From: Betaproteobacteria bacterium
Lineage (GTDB): Bacteria > Pseudomonadota > Gammaproteobacteria > Burkholderiales > Burkholderiaceae_D
Length of the DNA: 43,083 nt
Assembly (NCBI GenBank): GCA_025356395.1
Contig: JANXTA010000059.1
Span: 1 to 43,083 of the forward strand
Reading direction: 5' to 3'
Shown here: piece by piece, positions 23,787 through 32,658 of the stretch
Layout: the number at the start of each line of letters is the position of its first letter
Position numbering within the stretch: position 1 is the stretch's first letter
Position numbers and translations under genes: made by a program
The notes under the pieces: generated by a model
Databases searched by the model: none
The model's input: the letters and a program-made list of their open reading frames with translations, nothing else
Told to the model about the DNA's origin: nothing

Positions 23787-23941
23787 CAGGTTGTTGAAAA
23801 GCGTAGCGAGGACGGTCGTGTGCAAGGTGCACGGAGCGGAGGAACCGGAACGTTCTTGAGTCCGTGAGGATTCCGGGCACCGCCGCATCGATAATATTCG
23901 GGCGCAGACGGCCGCCGCAGTCGCTTTTCAACAGCCTGTTA
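23784..23941. mobile_element. MITE-like element with 20-bp terminal inverted repeats
   Basis: A 158-base element. The left end TAACAGGTTGTTGAAAAGCG (23784-23803) and the right end, read in reverse complement, TAACAGGCTGTTGAAAAGCG (23922-23941) match at 19 of 20 bases. The inside has no ORF. The CAGGCTGTTGAAAA end resembles termini of insertion sequences and their short non-autonomous relatives in proteobacteria. The element sits exactly between two convergent genes, and both TAA stop codons are its outermost three bases. No clear target-site duplication can be seen. Confidence 0.72.
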
Positions 23942-24877
23942 GTCGAACACGATCCGCGGGAAGTAGAACGACACCGTCCAGTTGGGCACGTCGACGATCT
24001 CGCTGATCCGCAGGTCACCGCACACGCTGCACAGCATGTAGGCCTCCACGGCCGGCATGCCGTGCCGCGCCGACAGCAGGTCGACCATGCCGCGCACCGC
24101 GGCGCGCGACGCGTCCATCAGGTCGGGGCCGATGCCGGTCGTGACCTCGTAGCCCTTCGCGTCGAGATGTCGCGCCACGGGTCCGGGCGTGGTGAAGCGC
24201 GGGAAGGCGAGCGGCTGCTGCTTGATCAGTTCGAACTTCAACGCGACGCTCATCGGGCTTTCGATCGCGGTGCCGCAGACCTCGCCGTCGCCTTGCGCGG
24301 CGTGCGTATCGCCGACCGAGAACAGCGCGCCCGCGACCTCGACCGGCAGGTAGAGCTCGGTTCCGGTCGCGAGGTCACGCACGTCCATGTTGCCGCCGAC
24401 GCGTCGTGGCGGAACGATGCTGTGCAGGCCGGGCTCGCCGGGTGCGACGCCGATCGTGCCGGTGAAAGGCTTGAGCGGGACCTTGCCCCAGTGACCGAAG
24501 AAGGCCGGGGTCATCGTCGCCGGGTCGTATTGCCAGAGGTGCAGGGCCGGATCCTCGAACTGGTCGGCGAGCAGGCCAAAACCCGGGATGTTGGCGGTCC
24601 AGCCCCAGCCCGATGGCGTGAACGACAACAGCGTGACTTTGAGCACGTCACCCGGCTCGGCACCGTCGACGGACACCGGGCCGGTGACCGGATTGATCTT
24701 GCCGAAGTCCATGCGGCCCACGTCGTCGACGATCGAACTCGGTGAGAGTTGACCACCCGATGCTTCGAAGACCTCGAACTCCACCGATTCGCCGGGCGCG
24801 ACGGTCAGTACCGGCGCAATCGAGTGATCCCAGCCGACGTGATGGTGGTGCTTGTGGATGGTGTGGTCGTGGCTCAT
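23939..24877 (-). CDS. Acetamidase/formamidase family protein
   Basis: A 312-residue FmdA/AmdA-family hydrolase releasing ammonia from formamide or acetamide. Visible family blocks are GRMDFGKINPVTGPVSVDGA, PGDVLKVTLLSF, the early HHHHVGWDHS segment and SVGDTHAAQGDGEVCGTAIE (about 214-233), which carries the metal-site His, Asp and Glu. The ATG at 24877 has GAGGA about 8 bases upstream. The His-rich N-terminus is unusual but within the start-supported frame. The TAA stop coincides with the right tip of the MITE-like element. With the nitrile hydratase it could complete a nitrile-to-acid route, although they are 11 kb apart. Confidence 0.92.
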   Translation of the reverse strand: MSHDHTIHKHHHHVGWDHSIAPVLTVAPGESVEFEVFEASGGQLSPSSIVDDVGRMDFGKINPVTGPVSVDGAEPGDVLKVTLLSFTPSGWGWTANIPGFGLLADQFEDPALHLWQYDPATMTPAFFGHWGKVPLKPFTGTIGVAPGEPGLHSIVPPRRVGGNMDVRDLATGTELYLPVEVAGALFSVGDTHAAQGDGEVCGTAIESPMSVALKFELIKQQPLAFPRFTTPGPVARHLDAKGYEVTTGIGPDLMDASRAAVRGMVDLLSARHGMPAVEAYMLCSVCGDLRISEIVDVPNWTVSFYFPRIVFD

Positions 24878-24893
24878 CGGGCGGTCCTCGTGG

Positions 24894-25142
24894 TCAGTCG
24901 TGATGGTCGTACCAGATGCCGGCGCACAGCGCACAACCGACGACGTAGAGCAGCCAGGTACGCGACACGATGTAGGGATAGAGCATCAGGGCGACGCCGA
25001 TCCACATCGTGGGCGAGCGGTCGTTCCTGCGGCCGTAGCGGAACGCTGCGTAGCCGATGAGGCTGAAGAGCAGCATGCCGAAGAGATAGGCGGAGCTGGG
25101 CCAGGTGAAGCCGGCGAGGGAATCGGAAGATAGATCGGTCAC
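24894..25142 (-). CDS. Small membrane protein, unknown
   Basis: An 82-residue protein with three hydrophobic stretches: AYLFGMLLFSLIGYAAF, MWIGVALMLYPYIVS and WLLYVVGCALCAGIWY. GTG at 25142 is chosen as start, with GGAG 9 bases upstream. It ends 16 bases before the formamidase start on the same strand, so a joint transcript is likely. I do not recognise a named family; the layout resembles short putative transmembrane proteins of proteobacteria. Confidence 0.75.
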   Translation of the reverse strand: MTDLSSDSLAGFTWPSSAYLFGMLLFSLIGYAAFRYGRRNDRSPTMWIGVALMLYPYIVSRTWLLYVVGCALCAGIWYDHHD

Positions 25143-25150
25143 TTCGGTCT

Positions 25151-25187
25151 ACTCCTTCCCGCTCTGGGAGAAGGTTGGGAAGGGGGG
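25151..25187 (+). repeat. GC-rich repeat arm, family B
   Basis: ACTCCTTCCCGCTCTGGGAG with the complementary GAAGGTTGGGAAGGGG forms one arm of a composite intergenic repeat, followed 30 bases later by the full family B unit. Confidence 0.5.
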
Positions 25188-25216
25188 CTGCGCGAAGCGC
25201 ATTCGCCGGTCTTCCA

Positions 25217-25273
25217 GCACCGACGCTCGCTGCGCTCGCTCCCTCCCCGACCCTCCCCCAAAAGGGGAGGGGG
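25217..25273 (+). repeat. GC-rich intergenic repeat, family B, copy 2
   Basis: GCACCGACGCTCGCTGCGCT, then CGCTCCCTCCCCGACCCTCC and a G-rich arm. It aligns end to end with 3223-3276. It is placed between the small membrane protein gene and the ridA-like gene. Confidence 0.7.
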
Positions 25274-25287
25274 CACAGCAGCGATGC

Positions 25288-25695
25288 TCATGCCGGTCTC
25301 CGCGCCACCAGGTCGATCTCGATCAGCGCGCCCTTCGCGAGGCCGTTGACGCCCACGCAGGTTCGGGCCGGCCTCCGACCCACCGGAAACCAGCTTGCAT
25401 AGATGGCATTCATCGCGTCGTAGTCCGCATCGAAGTGCAGCAGAAACACCCGCACCGACAGCACGTGCGACAGGTCGAGCCCACAACCTTGCAGCACGAT
25501 TTCGAGGTTCTTCATCACTTGATGGGTCTGCGCCTCGATGCCTGCGGGATACGCGAGATCGATCGAGGTCTCGGTCGCGGTGACAGGGAAGGGCATCTGA
25601 CCGGTCACGAAGATCCAGCCGTCGGACTCGACGGCATGGCTGAACGGCGCGACCGGGTCGGGGGCGCCGGTGATCATGTGAAAGACGGGGGTCAT
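25288..25695 (-). CDS. RidA/YjgF/UK114 family protein
   Basis: A 135-residue protein of the Rid family, which usually deaminates reactive enamine/imine intermediates. It has the expected PFSHAVESDGWIFVTGQMP opening, THQVMKNLEIVL helix and the C-terminal block RPARTCVGVNGLAKGALIEI, with Arg in the position needed by active RidA-type members. The ATG at 25695 is the only sensible start. It may act together with the ureide or formamide metabolism nearby, which is inference from position only. Confidence 0.92.
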   Translation of the reverse strand: MTPVFHMITGAPDPVAPFSHAVESDGWIFVTGQMPFPVTATETSIDLAYPAGIEAQTHQVMKNLEIVLQGCGLDLSHVLSVRVFLLHFDADYDAMNAIYASWFPVGRRPARTCVGVNGLAKGALIEIDLVARRPA

Positions 25696-25781
25696 GTGAT
25701 TCTTCGTTCGGGCGTTGTTATCTTGCTTCGGTGATGCTGGAGGCCATGCTCAAGAAATCGGAGTTCTGTCCCGGAGGTCGC

Positions 25782-25994
25782 ATGCGTTATGCAGTCGTCA
25801 TCGAACAGGCCGAAGGCAATTACTCCGCTTACGTTGCGGATCTTCCGGGATGCGTGGCGACCGGTGCGACCGTCACCGAGGTCGAGAGCGAGATCCGCGA
25901 CGTGATCCGGTTCCATGCCGAGGGTCTGCAAGAGGACGGCCAGTCGGTCCCTTCCCCTTCGAGCCGCGTCGAATACCTCGAGGTCGCGGCCTAG
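25782..25994 (+). CDS. HicB-family antitoxin-like protein, orphan
   Basis: A 70-residue HicB-fold protein: YAVVIEQAEGNYSAYVADLP, GCVATGATVTEVESEIRDVI and FHAEGLQEDGQSVPSPSS, the complete partial-RNase-H-like domain. No C-terminal DNA-binding helix pair is present, as in the short HicB class. The ATG at 25782 has GGAGG 5 bases upstream, which rules out the longer frame. No hicA is found on either side, so it is an orphan; such proteins may neutralise distant toxins or have other roles. It converges with the ABC permease gene, 11 bases away. Confidence 0.85.
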   Translation: MRYAVVIEQAEGNYSAYVADLPGCVATGATVTEVESEIRDVIRFHAEGLQEDGQSVPSPSSRVEYLEVAA

Positions 25995-26005
25995 CGTCTG
26001 CATCG

Positions 26006-26887
26006 TCATCGCTGCCGCGGATCCAGCGCGTCCCGCAAACCATCCCCCAGCAGGTTGAACGACAAGACCAGCAGGAAGATCGACAGCCCCGGCCACACCG
26101 CCATCCACGGCGCGCTCTCGATGAAGTCCTTCGCGGTGTTCAGCATGCTGCCCCAGCTCGGCGCCGGCGGCTGCTGACCCAGGCCGAGGAAGGACAGGCT
26201 GGCCTCGGCGATCACGGCCGCTGCGATCGCCAGCGTCGACTGCACGATCAACGGTGCCGCGATGTTGGGCAGCACGTGGCGGAACGCGATGCGCCACGGC
26301 GAGTTGCCTACCGCGCGCGACGCCTCGACGTAGTCCTCGACCTTGACGTCGATCACCTGCGCGCGCGTTAGCCGCACGAAGATCGGCGTGGCCGACACGC
26401 CGATCGCGATCATCGCGTTGGTGAGGCTCGGTCCGAGGAAGGCCGCGAGCGCGATCGCCAGGATCAGGAAGGGGCACGCGAGGAAGGCATCGACGATGCG
26501 CGAGATCAGGCCGTCGACGAAGCCACCGAGGAACCCGGCCGCGAGGCCGATCGGGATGCCGAGCAGCAGCGAGATCGATACCGACACGACGCCCGCGAGC
26601 AGCGAGGCACGCGTGCCCCAGATCACGCGCGACAGCACATCGCGGCCGATGTCGTCGGTGCCGAACCAGTGGGCCGCGTCGGGCGCCTTGCGGATCGCGC
26701 TCCAGCTCGTCTCGATCGGATCGTAGGGCGCGAGCCACGGCGCGAAGGCGGCGATGGCGATGAACAGCAAGACCACGACGAGACCCGCGAGGGCGCCACG
26801 ACGTCGCTTCAGGCGACGCCAAGCGCGATGCCATGGACCCGCCTGCGAGTGCGCCTTCGATGGAACGGATTCGAGGACGGTGGCCAT
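26006..26887 (-). CDS. Dipeptide-type ABC transporter permease (DppC/GsiD-like)
   Basis: A 293-residue inner-membrane permease with about six membrane segments. Signatures are the N-terminal oppC-type stretch WHRAWRRLKRRRGALAGLVV, HWFGTDDIGRDVLSR and the EAA loop DYVEASRAVGNSPWRIAFRH (about 182-201). The ATG directly abuts the stop of the DppB-like gene, giving a coupled pair. It forms the heterodimeric channel of the peptide/nickel/opine importer class. It is last in the operon. Confidence 0.95.
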   Translation of the reverse strand: MATVLESVPSKAHSQAGPWHRAWRRLKRRRGALAGLVVVLLFIAIAAFAPWLAPYDPIETSWSAIRKAPDAAHWFGTDDIGRDVLSRVIWGTRASLLAGVVSVSISLLLGIPIGLAAGFLGGFVDGLISRIVDAFLACPFLILAIALAAFLGPSLTNAMIAIGVSATPIFVRLTRAQVIDVKVEDYVEASRAVGNSPWRIAFRHVLPNIAAPLIVQSTLAIAAAVIAEASLSFLGLGQQPPAPSWGSMLNTAKDFIESAPWMAVWPGLSIFLLVLSFNLLGDGLRDALDPRQR

Positions 26888-27829
26888 CTACTTCCTCAGC
26901 CGCGGGTTGACGACGAACGAGGCCAGGTCGGCCAGCAGGTTCAGCACGATGTAGGCCGTGGCCGTGACCAGCACCACGCCCTGCACGACCGCGTAGTCGC
27001 GGTTGAAGACCGAGTCGACGATCAGCTTGCCGAAGCCCGGGATCGTGAAGACCTGCTCGGTCAGCACCGCGCCCGACAGCAGCGTGCCGAACTCGAGCGC
27101 GCCGAGCGTGATGATCGGCGTCAGCGCATTGCGCAGCGCGTGCTTGATCACCACCTTCGGCATGCTCAGTCCCTTGGCCCGCGCGGTGCGCACGTAGTCG
27201 GCCGACAGGACCTGCAGCATCGCGCTGCGCGTGTGGCGCATCAGCACCGCCGCAATGGCGTTGCCGAGCACGAAGGCCGGCATGACCATCGACGCGAGGT
27301 TCGCGCGGAGGTCTTCGAAGGGACTGACGTAGCCGGACGCGGGCAGCCAGCCGAGCTCGACCGAGAACAGCAGGATCATCAGGATGCCGAGCCAGAAGTT
27401 TGGCGTCGATAGCCCCCACAACGCGAAGACGTTGGCCGCGTAGTCCCACCATCGTCCGCGCCCCACCGCGGAGACGACGCCCGCGGGGATGCCGATCAAC
27501 AGTGCGATGGCCATGGCCAGGACCGCGAGCTCGAGCGTGACCGGCAGCTTCTCCTTGACGAGGGCGAGCACCGGCTGCTGCGAGCGGATCGATTCGCCGA
27601 GATCGCCCTTCAACACGCCGCCGACCCAGTAGCCATAGCGGATGGGCAGCGGCTCGTCGAGATGGAGCTTGGTGCGCAAGTAGGCGATGACGGTCGGGTC
27701 CTGCTCCTCGCCAGCCAGCACGTGCGCGGGGTCGCCGGGCAGCAGTTGCTGGAGACCGAAGATCAGCATCGACACGAGGATCAGTGTCGGGATGATCGAA
27801 AGCAGACGCTTTGCGAGGAAATCGAGCAT
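26888..27829 (-). CDS. Dipeptide-type ABC transporter permease (DppB/GsiC-like)
   Basis: A 313-residue permease beginning MLDFLAKRLLSIIPTLILVS, the characteristic DppB first helix, followed by a large periplasmic loop with PGDPAHVLAGEE and the EAA block YVRTARAKGLSMPKVVIKHA. The stop is TAG. It is separated from the upstream binding-protein gene by 105 bases containing a strong inverted repeat. Confidence 0.95.
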   Translation of the reverse strand: MLDFLAKRLLSIIPTLILVSMLIFGLQQLLPGDPAHVLAGEEQDPTVIAYLRTKLHLDEPLPIRYGYWVGGVLKGDLGESIRSQQPVLALVKEKLPVTLELAVLAMAIALLIGIPAGVVSAVGRGRWWDYAANVFALWGLSTPNFWLGILMILLFSVELGWLPASGYVSPFEDLRANLASMVMPAFVLGNAIAAVLMRHTRSAMLQVLSADYVRTARAKGLSMPKVVIKHALRNALTPIITLGALEFGTLLSGAVLTEQVFTIPGFGKLIVDSVFNRDYAVVQGVVLVTATAYIVLNLLADLASFVVNPRLRK

Positions 27830-27838
27830 CTGACTAAA

Positions 27839-27908
27839 TCACCCCGGCGCAGGCCGAAGCCCAATGACGTGAGCCCACAAGATTCGGTTCCGGCCTGCGC
27901 CGGGATGA
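27839..27908. repeat. Inverted repeat between binding-protein and permease genes
   Basis: The left arm TCACCCCGGCGCAGGCCGAA (27839-27858) and right arm TTCCGGCCTGCGCCGGGATG (27888-27907) are complementary apart from one base change and one extra base. They can form a stem of about 19 pairs with a 29-base loop. CCCGGCGCAGGCCGG-type arms occur as intergenic repeats in many high-GC proteobacteria. Its place after the receptor gene matches mRNA-stabilising elements that favour receptor over permease synthesis. Confidence 0.75.
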
Positions 27909-27934
27909 CATGATCAGATCGCGCTGCGATGGAG

Positions 27935-29449
27935 TCACTGCGCGAACTGCAATCCCGTCACCCGCAGCAATCCATCCGGCACATCCCGCACCCCGGTCAG
28001 CTTTGGCGCATACGCCCACAGCCAGTTGCGGTGATACAGATAGATGAAGCCGCGCTCCTTCAGCACCCGTGCGGCGATCTGCTCGAACACCTTCTTGCGT
28101 TCCACCGGATCGCGGATCGAGCGCGACTGGTTGAGCAGCGCATCGGTCTCGGGACTGCAGGTGCCCGGATAGTTGAGCGGCTGCTTGCAGCCGTAGAAGC
28201 TGTAGAGGTTACCGTCCGGGTCGGCGCGTCCGCTCCATGCGTTGAGGTAGGCCTCGTACTGGCCCTGGTCGGCCATCGTCAGCGAGGTCGCGAACTCGGC
28301 CGACTGGATCTTCACGTCGAAGCCGGCCTCGCGCGTCATCGCCTGGATCACCAGCGCGAGACGCTGCGCCTCGGTCGTGGTCGGCGCGACCAGCGTGAAG
28401 CTCGGGTTCGGCACGCCGGCTTCCTTCAGCAGCGCCTTGGCACGCGCCACGTCGCGCTTCGGCACCGGCACGCCCTTCGCGTACCAGGTGCTGCTCGGCG
28501 ACACCCACTGGTTGCCGACGACCGCCTCCTTGTCCATCACGACCTGCACGATGCCCTGGCGGTCGAGCGACAGCTCGAAGGCCTCGCGCACGCGCGGGTC
28601 GCGACCCAGCGCCGTCTTCTGCGACAGGTCGCTCTTGCCGACGTTGATCGCGATGCCCTGGTAGCCGATCTCGGTGATGTGCGACACCTTGAACTTCTTC
28701 TCGGACTCGATCTTGGCGATGTCGCTCGCGGCGACGCGCTCGATGAAATCGAGCTGGCCCGAGCGCAGGTTCGCGAGACGCACGGTCGAGTCGGCGATCG
28801 GCGTGTAGACGATCCTGTCGAAGTGGACCGCGTCCTTGTTCCAGTACTGCGGGAAGCGCTCGAACACGATGCGGTCTTGCGCGACCCGCTCGACGAACTT
28901 GAACGGCCCCGAGCACACCGGCTTCGAACCGAACTTGTCGCCTTCGGCCAGCGCGGCCTTCGGCGAGACCATCATTCCGGCGCGGTCCGCGAGCTGCGCG
29001 AGCAGCGGCACGAACGGCATCGACAGGTTGAAGCGCACGGTCAGCGGGTCGACGACATCGACGCTGGCCACAGGCGCCAGTTCGCCGCGACGGTTCGAGC
29101 CGGCCATGTTCTTGTGACGTTCGATGTTGAACTTGACCGCAGCCGCATCAAACTTCTCGCCGTCGTGGAAGACCACGCTCGGCCGCAGCTTCAGCGTCAG
29201 TGTCTTGCCGTCGCCCGACCACTCGTAGGACGTCGCGAGTTGCGGGACGATGTTGAGCTTCTCGTCGATGTCGACCAGCTTGTCGCACAGGGCGGCGAAG
29301 ACGAAGCGGCCCACCAAGGTGCGCGCGAGCGTCGGGTCAAGAACGTCGGGGTCTTCGCCGAGACCGATACGCAGGGTCTGTGCGTGGACGACCGCAGGGA
29401 GCAGCAGGCATAACAGCGTGGACCAGAGGAGGCGGCGATCGAACGTCAT
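27935..29449 (-). CDS. Peptide-type ABC transporter substrate-binding protein (family 5)
   Basis: A 504-residue periplasmic receptor of the DppA/OppA class. A Sec signal ([17 protein letters not shown], cleavage near residue 24) precedes [20 protein letters not shown]. Further family blocks are [40 protein letters not shown] and [20 protein letters not shown]. The ATG at 29449 has GGAG about 7 bases upstream and overlaps the stop of the DppF-like ATPase (ATGA). The ligand could be a peptide, opine or other medium-sized solute; sequence alone does not tell. Confidence 0.94.
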   Translation of the reverse strand: MTFDRRLLWSTLLCLLLPAVVHAQTLRIGLGEDPDVLDPTLARTLVGRFVFAALCDKLVDIDEKLNIVPQLATSYEWSGDGKTLTLKLRPSVVFHDGEKFDAAAVKFNIERHKNMAGSNRRGELAPVASVDVVDPLTVRFNLSMPFVPLLAQLADRAGMMVSPKAALAEGDKFGSKPVCSGPFKFVERVAQDRIVFERFPQYWNKDAVHFDRIVYTPIADSTVRLANLRSGQLDFIERVAASDIAKIESEKKFKVSHITEIGYQGIAINVGKSDLSQKTALGRDPRVREAFELSLDRQGIVQVVMDKEAVVGNQWVSPSSTWYAKGVPVPKRDVARAKALLKEAGVPNPSFTLVAPTTTEAQRLALVIQAMTREAGFDVKIQSAEFATSLTMADQGQYEAYLNAWSGRADPDGNLYSFYGCKQPLNYPGTCSPETDALLNQSRSIRDPVERKKVFEQIAARVLKERGFIYLYHRNWLWAYAPKLTGVRDVPDGLLRVTGLQFAQ

Positions 29450-30525
29450 GGAGGGCTCCGGGGGGATGCGTGGGTTCGGGTGACGAAGGCGGACTGCAGT
29501 CGTTCCAGTCGTCGTTGACCAGGTGAACGCGTGAGGTCGGACGTGATCGCGATCGGCGCAGGAATCTCGCGCCAGAAGTGACAGGCGACCGCATGTCCGT
29601 CGTCGATCACGAGCGGCGGGCTTTGCTGCGAACAAAGCGCGCGCGCATGCGGACAGCGCGTATGGAAATGGCAGCCGCTCGGCGGGTTCATCGGACTCGG
29701 CACGTCGCCCGCGAGGACAGTGCGTTCACGATTCAAGGTCGGATCGGGCAACGCAATCGCCGACAGCAGCGCCTGCGAGTACGGATGCCGCGGCCGGGCG
29801 AACAGGGTCTCCTTGTTCGCGAGTTCGACGATGCGGCCGAGGTACATCACCGCGATGCGCGTCGCGATGTGCTTGACCACGGCGAGGTCGTGCGCGATGA
29901 AGAGATAGGCGATGCCGAAGCGACGCTGCAGGTCCTGCAACAGGTTGACGACCTGCGCCTGAACCGACACGTCGAGCGCCGACACCGCTTCGTCGCACAC
30001 GATCAGCTTCGGCTCGACCGCGAGTGCACGCGCGATGCCGATGCGCTGGCGCTGGCCGCCGGAGAACTCGTGCGGATAGCGCTGCGCGTGCTGCGGGCCG
30101 AGGCCCACGGTCCTGAGCAACTCGGCCACGCGCTCGCGGTGCCACCCCGCGTGCAGGCCGTGCAGCATCAGTGGCTCGGTCAGCGTCTGGCTCACGGTCA
30201 TGCGCGGGTTCAGCGACGCGTACGGGTCCTGGAAGATGATCTGCATCGCGCTGCGCTGGGAACGCAATGCGGCCGCATCGAGCGTCGCGAGGTCGCGACC
30301 CTCGAACAGCACGCGACCCGCGGTCGGCTCGATCAGCCGCAGAGCGAGCCGCCCCAGCGTCGACTTGCCGCAGCCCGACTCGCCGACGACGGCGAGCGTC
30401 TCGCCCGCGACGATCGTGAGGTCGATGCCGTCGACCGCGCGCACCGCGCCCTGCACGCGACCGAGTACACCGCGACGGACCGGGAAGTGCTTGCCGAGTC
30501 CTTCGACCTGGAGCAGGGACGTCAT
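29446..30525 (-). CDS. Dipeptide-type ABC transporter ATPase (DppF-like)
   Basis: A 359-residue ATPase. Walker A is GESGCGKST, the Q-loop is in [14 protein letters not shown], the signature is FSGGQRQR, Walker B is [12 protein letters not shown] and the switch His is in FIAHDLAVV. The C-terminal oligopeptide domain contains the Cys pattern [14 protein letters not shown], which in this class can bind an iron-sulfur cluster. The tail after HFWREIP is about 35 residues longer than usual and low in complexity. ATGA overlaps join it to both neighbours. Confidence 0.94.
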   Translation of the reverse strand: MTSLLQVEGLGKHFPVRRGVLGRVQGAVRAVDGIDLTIVAGETLAVVGESGCGKSTLGRLALRLIEPTAGRVLFEGRDLATLDAAALRSQRSAMQIIFQDPYASLNPRMTVSQTLTEPLMLHGLHAGWHRERVAELLRTVGLGPQHAQRYPHEFSGGQRQRIGIARALAVEPKLIVCDEAVSALDVSVQAQVVNLLQDLQRRFGIAYLFIAHDLAVVKHIATRIAVMYLGRIVELANKETLFARPRHPYSQALLSAIALPDPTLNRERTVLAGDVPSPMNPPSGCHFHTRCPHARALCSQQSPPLVIDDGHAVACHFWREIPAPIAITSDLTRSPGQRRLERLQSAFVTRTHASPRSPP

Positions 30526-31544
30526 GCGGTGGCTTCGTCGAGTACGGGCATCAGCACCGCAGGATCGAGCGGTGCCTTCCAGCACGCCGACTGATGATCG
30601 TCGGCGATCGTGCGCAACGCGGGCTCCGCCTCACGGCATCGCGCATCGGCGAACGGGCAGCGGTCGGAGAACGAACAGCCCACCGGTCGATGCAGTGGAT
30701 TGGGTACCTGCCCCTCGATGGCCGCGAGCCGCTCGCGCTGCACGTCCATCCGTGGGATCGAGCCGAGCAGGCCGATCGTGTACGGATGCTGCGGCGTCTC
30801 GAACAGCGTGCGCACGGGCGCGCGTTCGACCACGCGGCCGAGGTACATCACCAGCACCTCGTCGGCGACTTCCGCGACCACTCCGAGGTCGTGCGTGATC
30901 AGGATGATCGCGGTGCCGGTCTCGTGTTGCAGAGTGCGCATCAGCGCGAGGATCTGCGCCTGGATCGTCACGTCGAGCGCGGTGGTCGGCTCGTCGGCGA
31001 TCAGCAGCCGCGGCGCGCAGGCGAGCGCCATCGCGATCATCGCGCGCTGGCGCATGCCGCCCGACAGCTTGTGCGGATATTCATGGAAGCGCTGCTCGGA
31101 CGCCGGCATGCGCACCTTGCGCAGCATCGCGACGGCGCGCTCGGACGCTTCCTTGCGACCGATGGACCGATGCCGCAGCAAACCTTCGACGATCTGCTCG
31201 CCGATCGTGAACGCCGGATTGAGCGACGACATCGGCTCCTGGAAGATCATCGCGATGCCGTTGCCGCGCAGGTCCTGCAGCGCGCGCTCGGGCGCACCGA
31301 CCAGTTCGCGACCTTCGAAGCGAATCGAGCCGCCTGCGATGCGACCGGGCGGGTTCGGCACGAGTCCCATGATCGACAGCGCGGTGACGCTCTTGCCGCA
31401 GCCCGACTCGCCGACGATCGCGAGCGTGCGGCCGGCCTCGACCGAGAAGCTGACGCCGTCGACCGCGGCGAACGTCCCGTCGTCCGTGTCGAACAGGGTG
31501 CGCAGGTCGCGCACGTCGAGCAGTGGGGATACCGGGTCGGTCAT
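30522..31544 (-). CDS. Dipeptide-type ABC transporter ATPase (DppD-like)
   Basis: A 340-residue ATPase, first gene of the importer operon. Walker A is GESGCGKSV, the Q-loop is [12 protein letters not shown], the signature is LSGGMRQR, Walker B is [12 protein letters not shown] and the switch His is in [12 protein letters not shown]. The C-terminal domain carries [15 protein letters not shown], the Cys cluster of peptide-type ATPases. It is divergent from the AraC-type regulator, with a 206-base shared region that carries an 11-base direct repeat. Confidence 0.95.
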   Translation of the reverse strand: MTDPVSPLLDVRDLRTLFDTDDGTFAAVDGVSFSVEAGRTLAIVGESGCGKSVTALSIMGLVPNPPGRIAGGSIRFEGRELVGAPERALQDLRGNGIAMIFQEPMSSLNPAFTIGEQIVEGLLRHRSIGRKEASERAVAMLRKVRMPASEQRFHEYPHKLSGGMRQRAMIAMALACAPRLLIADEPTTALDVTIQAQILALMRTLQHETGTAIILITHDLGVVAEVADEVLVMYLGRVVERAPVRTLFETPQHPYTIGLLGSIPRMDVQRERLAAIEGQVPNPLHRPVGCSFSDRCPFADARCREAEPALRTIADDHQSACWKAPLDPAVLMPVLDEATA

Positions 31545-31588
31545 CGGGGAGGCTGTGGCGGCTCGGGCGGCACGTGGTGTTCGTCGCG

Positions 31589-31656
31589 AGCAGGAATCGA
31601 CCGGGTCATCGGCTGGGTACAGGTGGAGGGTGAGGCGAGGATCGCAGCAGGAATCG
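31589..31656. promoter_or_regulatory. Direct repeat in the dppD/araC divergent region
   Basis: AGCAGGAATCG occurs at 31589-31599 and again at 31646-31656, a spacing of 57 bases. Both copies lie between the divergent importer operon and the AraC-type gene, where operator half-sites for such a regulator are expected. A run of eight C follows at 31677-31684. A regulatory role is inferred only. Confidence 0.35.
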
Positions 31657-31750
31657 GGCCAGCGTCACTCGGGTTACCCCCCCCGTCGGACGACGTGCCT
31701 CGCGGTGTATCTTATCGCTCCGCCTTCGGGCCCCGGTCCTCCCTCGCATC

Positions 31751-32641
31751 GTGTCATCGGCAGTCAAGATCTTCCAGGGCCGTTTCGGTCGCGTCGCGCT
31801 GCTCGACATGGACGCGCCGCTGGTCGGCCATGCCCACCACCACTGTCACATCCTGATCAAAGCGGGTGGGGCGGACAGCGTCTTCATGGTGCGCGGCGAG
31901 CGTGCGCCGCTGACCGACGACAGCGCCGTGCTGGTGAATGCGTGGGAGCCGCACGCCTACGAACACGAGGTGGCACCGGGCGAGCGCACGCTGATCCTCG
32001 CGCTCTACATCGAACCCGGCTGGCTCACCGACCTGCAACGTTCGCTCGCGATGTCGGGCCATCCGCGTTTCTTCCCGCAGCCCTGCGTGCGCATCTCGAC
32101 GGCCACGCGCAAGCATGCCGAGGAGTTCGTGCTCGAGCTCTGGTGGGGCGACGAGATCTCGGCCGGCCGTCTCGAGGCGCTGCTGTTCAACATGATCACC
32201 GACGTGGTCGAGAGCTACTCGGGCTGGCGCGACCTGGCGAGCCTGCTGCGCAGCAAGCCGCCGATCGCGATGGACCCTCGCGTGCGCCGGTCGATCGCGC
32301 TCATGAAGCAGGACATCGCACGCGACCTCGACGTCGATGCGCTCGCCACGTGCGCCGGACTGTCGCGCGCGCACTTCTTCACGCTGTTCCAGCGCGACAC
32401 GCACGTGACGCCGATGGTCTATGCCAACGTGCTGCGCTTCGAGGCGGCCGTGCAGCGATTGACGCAGGGGACCGAGCCGGTGGGCGAGGTGGCGCACGAG
32501 CTGGGGTTCTCGGCGCCTGGGCATTTCTCGCGCTTCTTTCGCCAGCATCTGGGGATCACGCCGAGCGACTATCGGCGGGTGGTCAATCTGTTCGAGCCGC
32601 CGAAGGATGAGGGAGCGCGGATGGAAACGGTGCAGGTTTGA
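31751..32641 (+). CDS. AraC-family transcriptional regulator
   Basis: A 296-residue regulator with an N-terminal cupin sensor (HAHHHCHILIKAGGADSVFM, about residues 27-46) and a C-terminal pair of helix-turn-helix motifs (VDALATCAGLSRAHFFTLFQ and GEVAHELGFSAPGHFSRFFR, then GITPSDYRR). It starts with GTG at 31751. Its position suggests control of the dipeptide-type importer on the other strand; the UbiX/UbiD cluster starting 270 bases downstream is a second candidate target. The ligand is unknown. Confidence 0.92.
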   Translation: MSSAVKIFQGRFGRVALLDMDAPLVGHAHHHCHILIKAGGADSVFMVRGERAPLTDDSAVLVNAWEPHAYEHEVAPGERTLILALYIEPGWLTDLQRSLAMSGHPRFFPQPCVRISTATRKHAEEFVLELWWGDEISAGRLEALLFNMITDVVESYSGWRDLASLLRSKPPIAMDPRVRRSIALMKQDIARDLDVDALATCAGLSRAHFFTLFQRDTHVTPMVYANVLRFEAAVQRLTQGTEPVGEVAHELGFSAPGHFSRFFRQHLGITPSDYRRVVNLFEPPKDEGARMETVQV

Positions 32642-32658
32642 CGGTGAGGGACCTCGCG

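Noticed and set aside
25696-25781. A hicA toxin gene before the HicB-like gene
   Set aside because: The short open stretch MLEAMLKKSEFCPGGR has no HicA double-stranded-RNA-binding motif or catalytic His and is too short.
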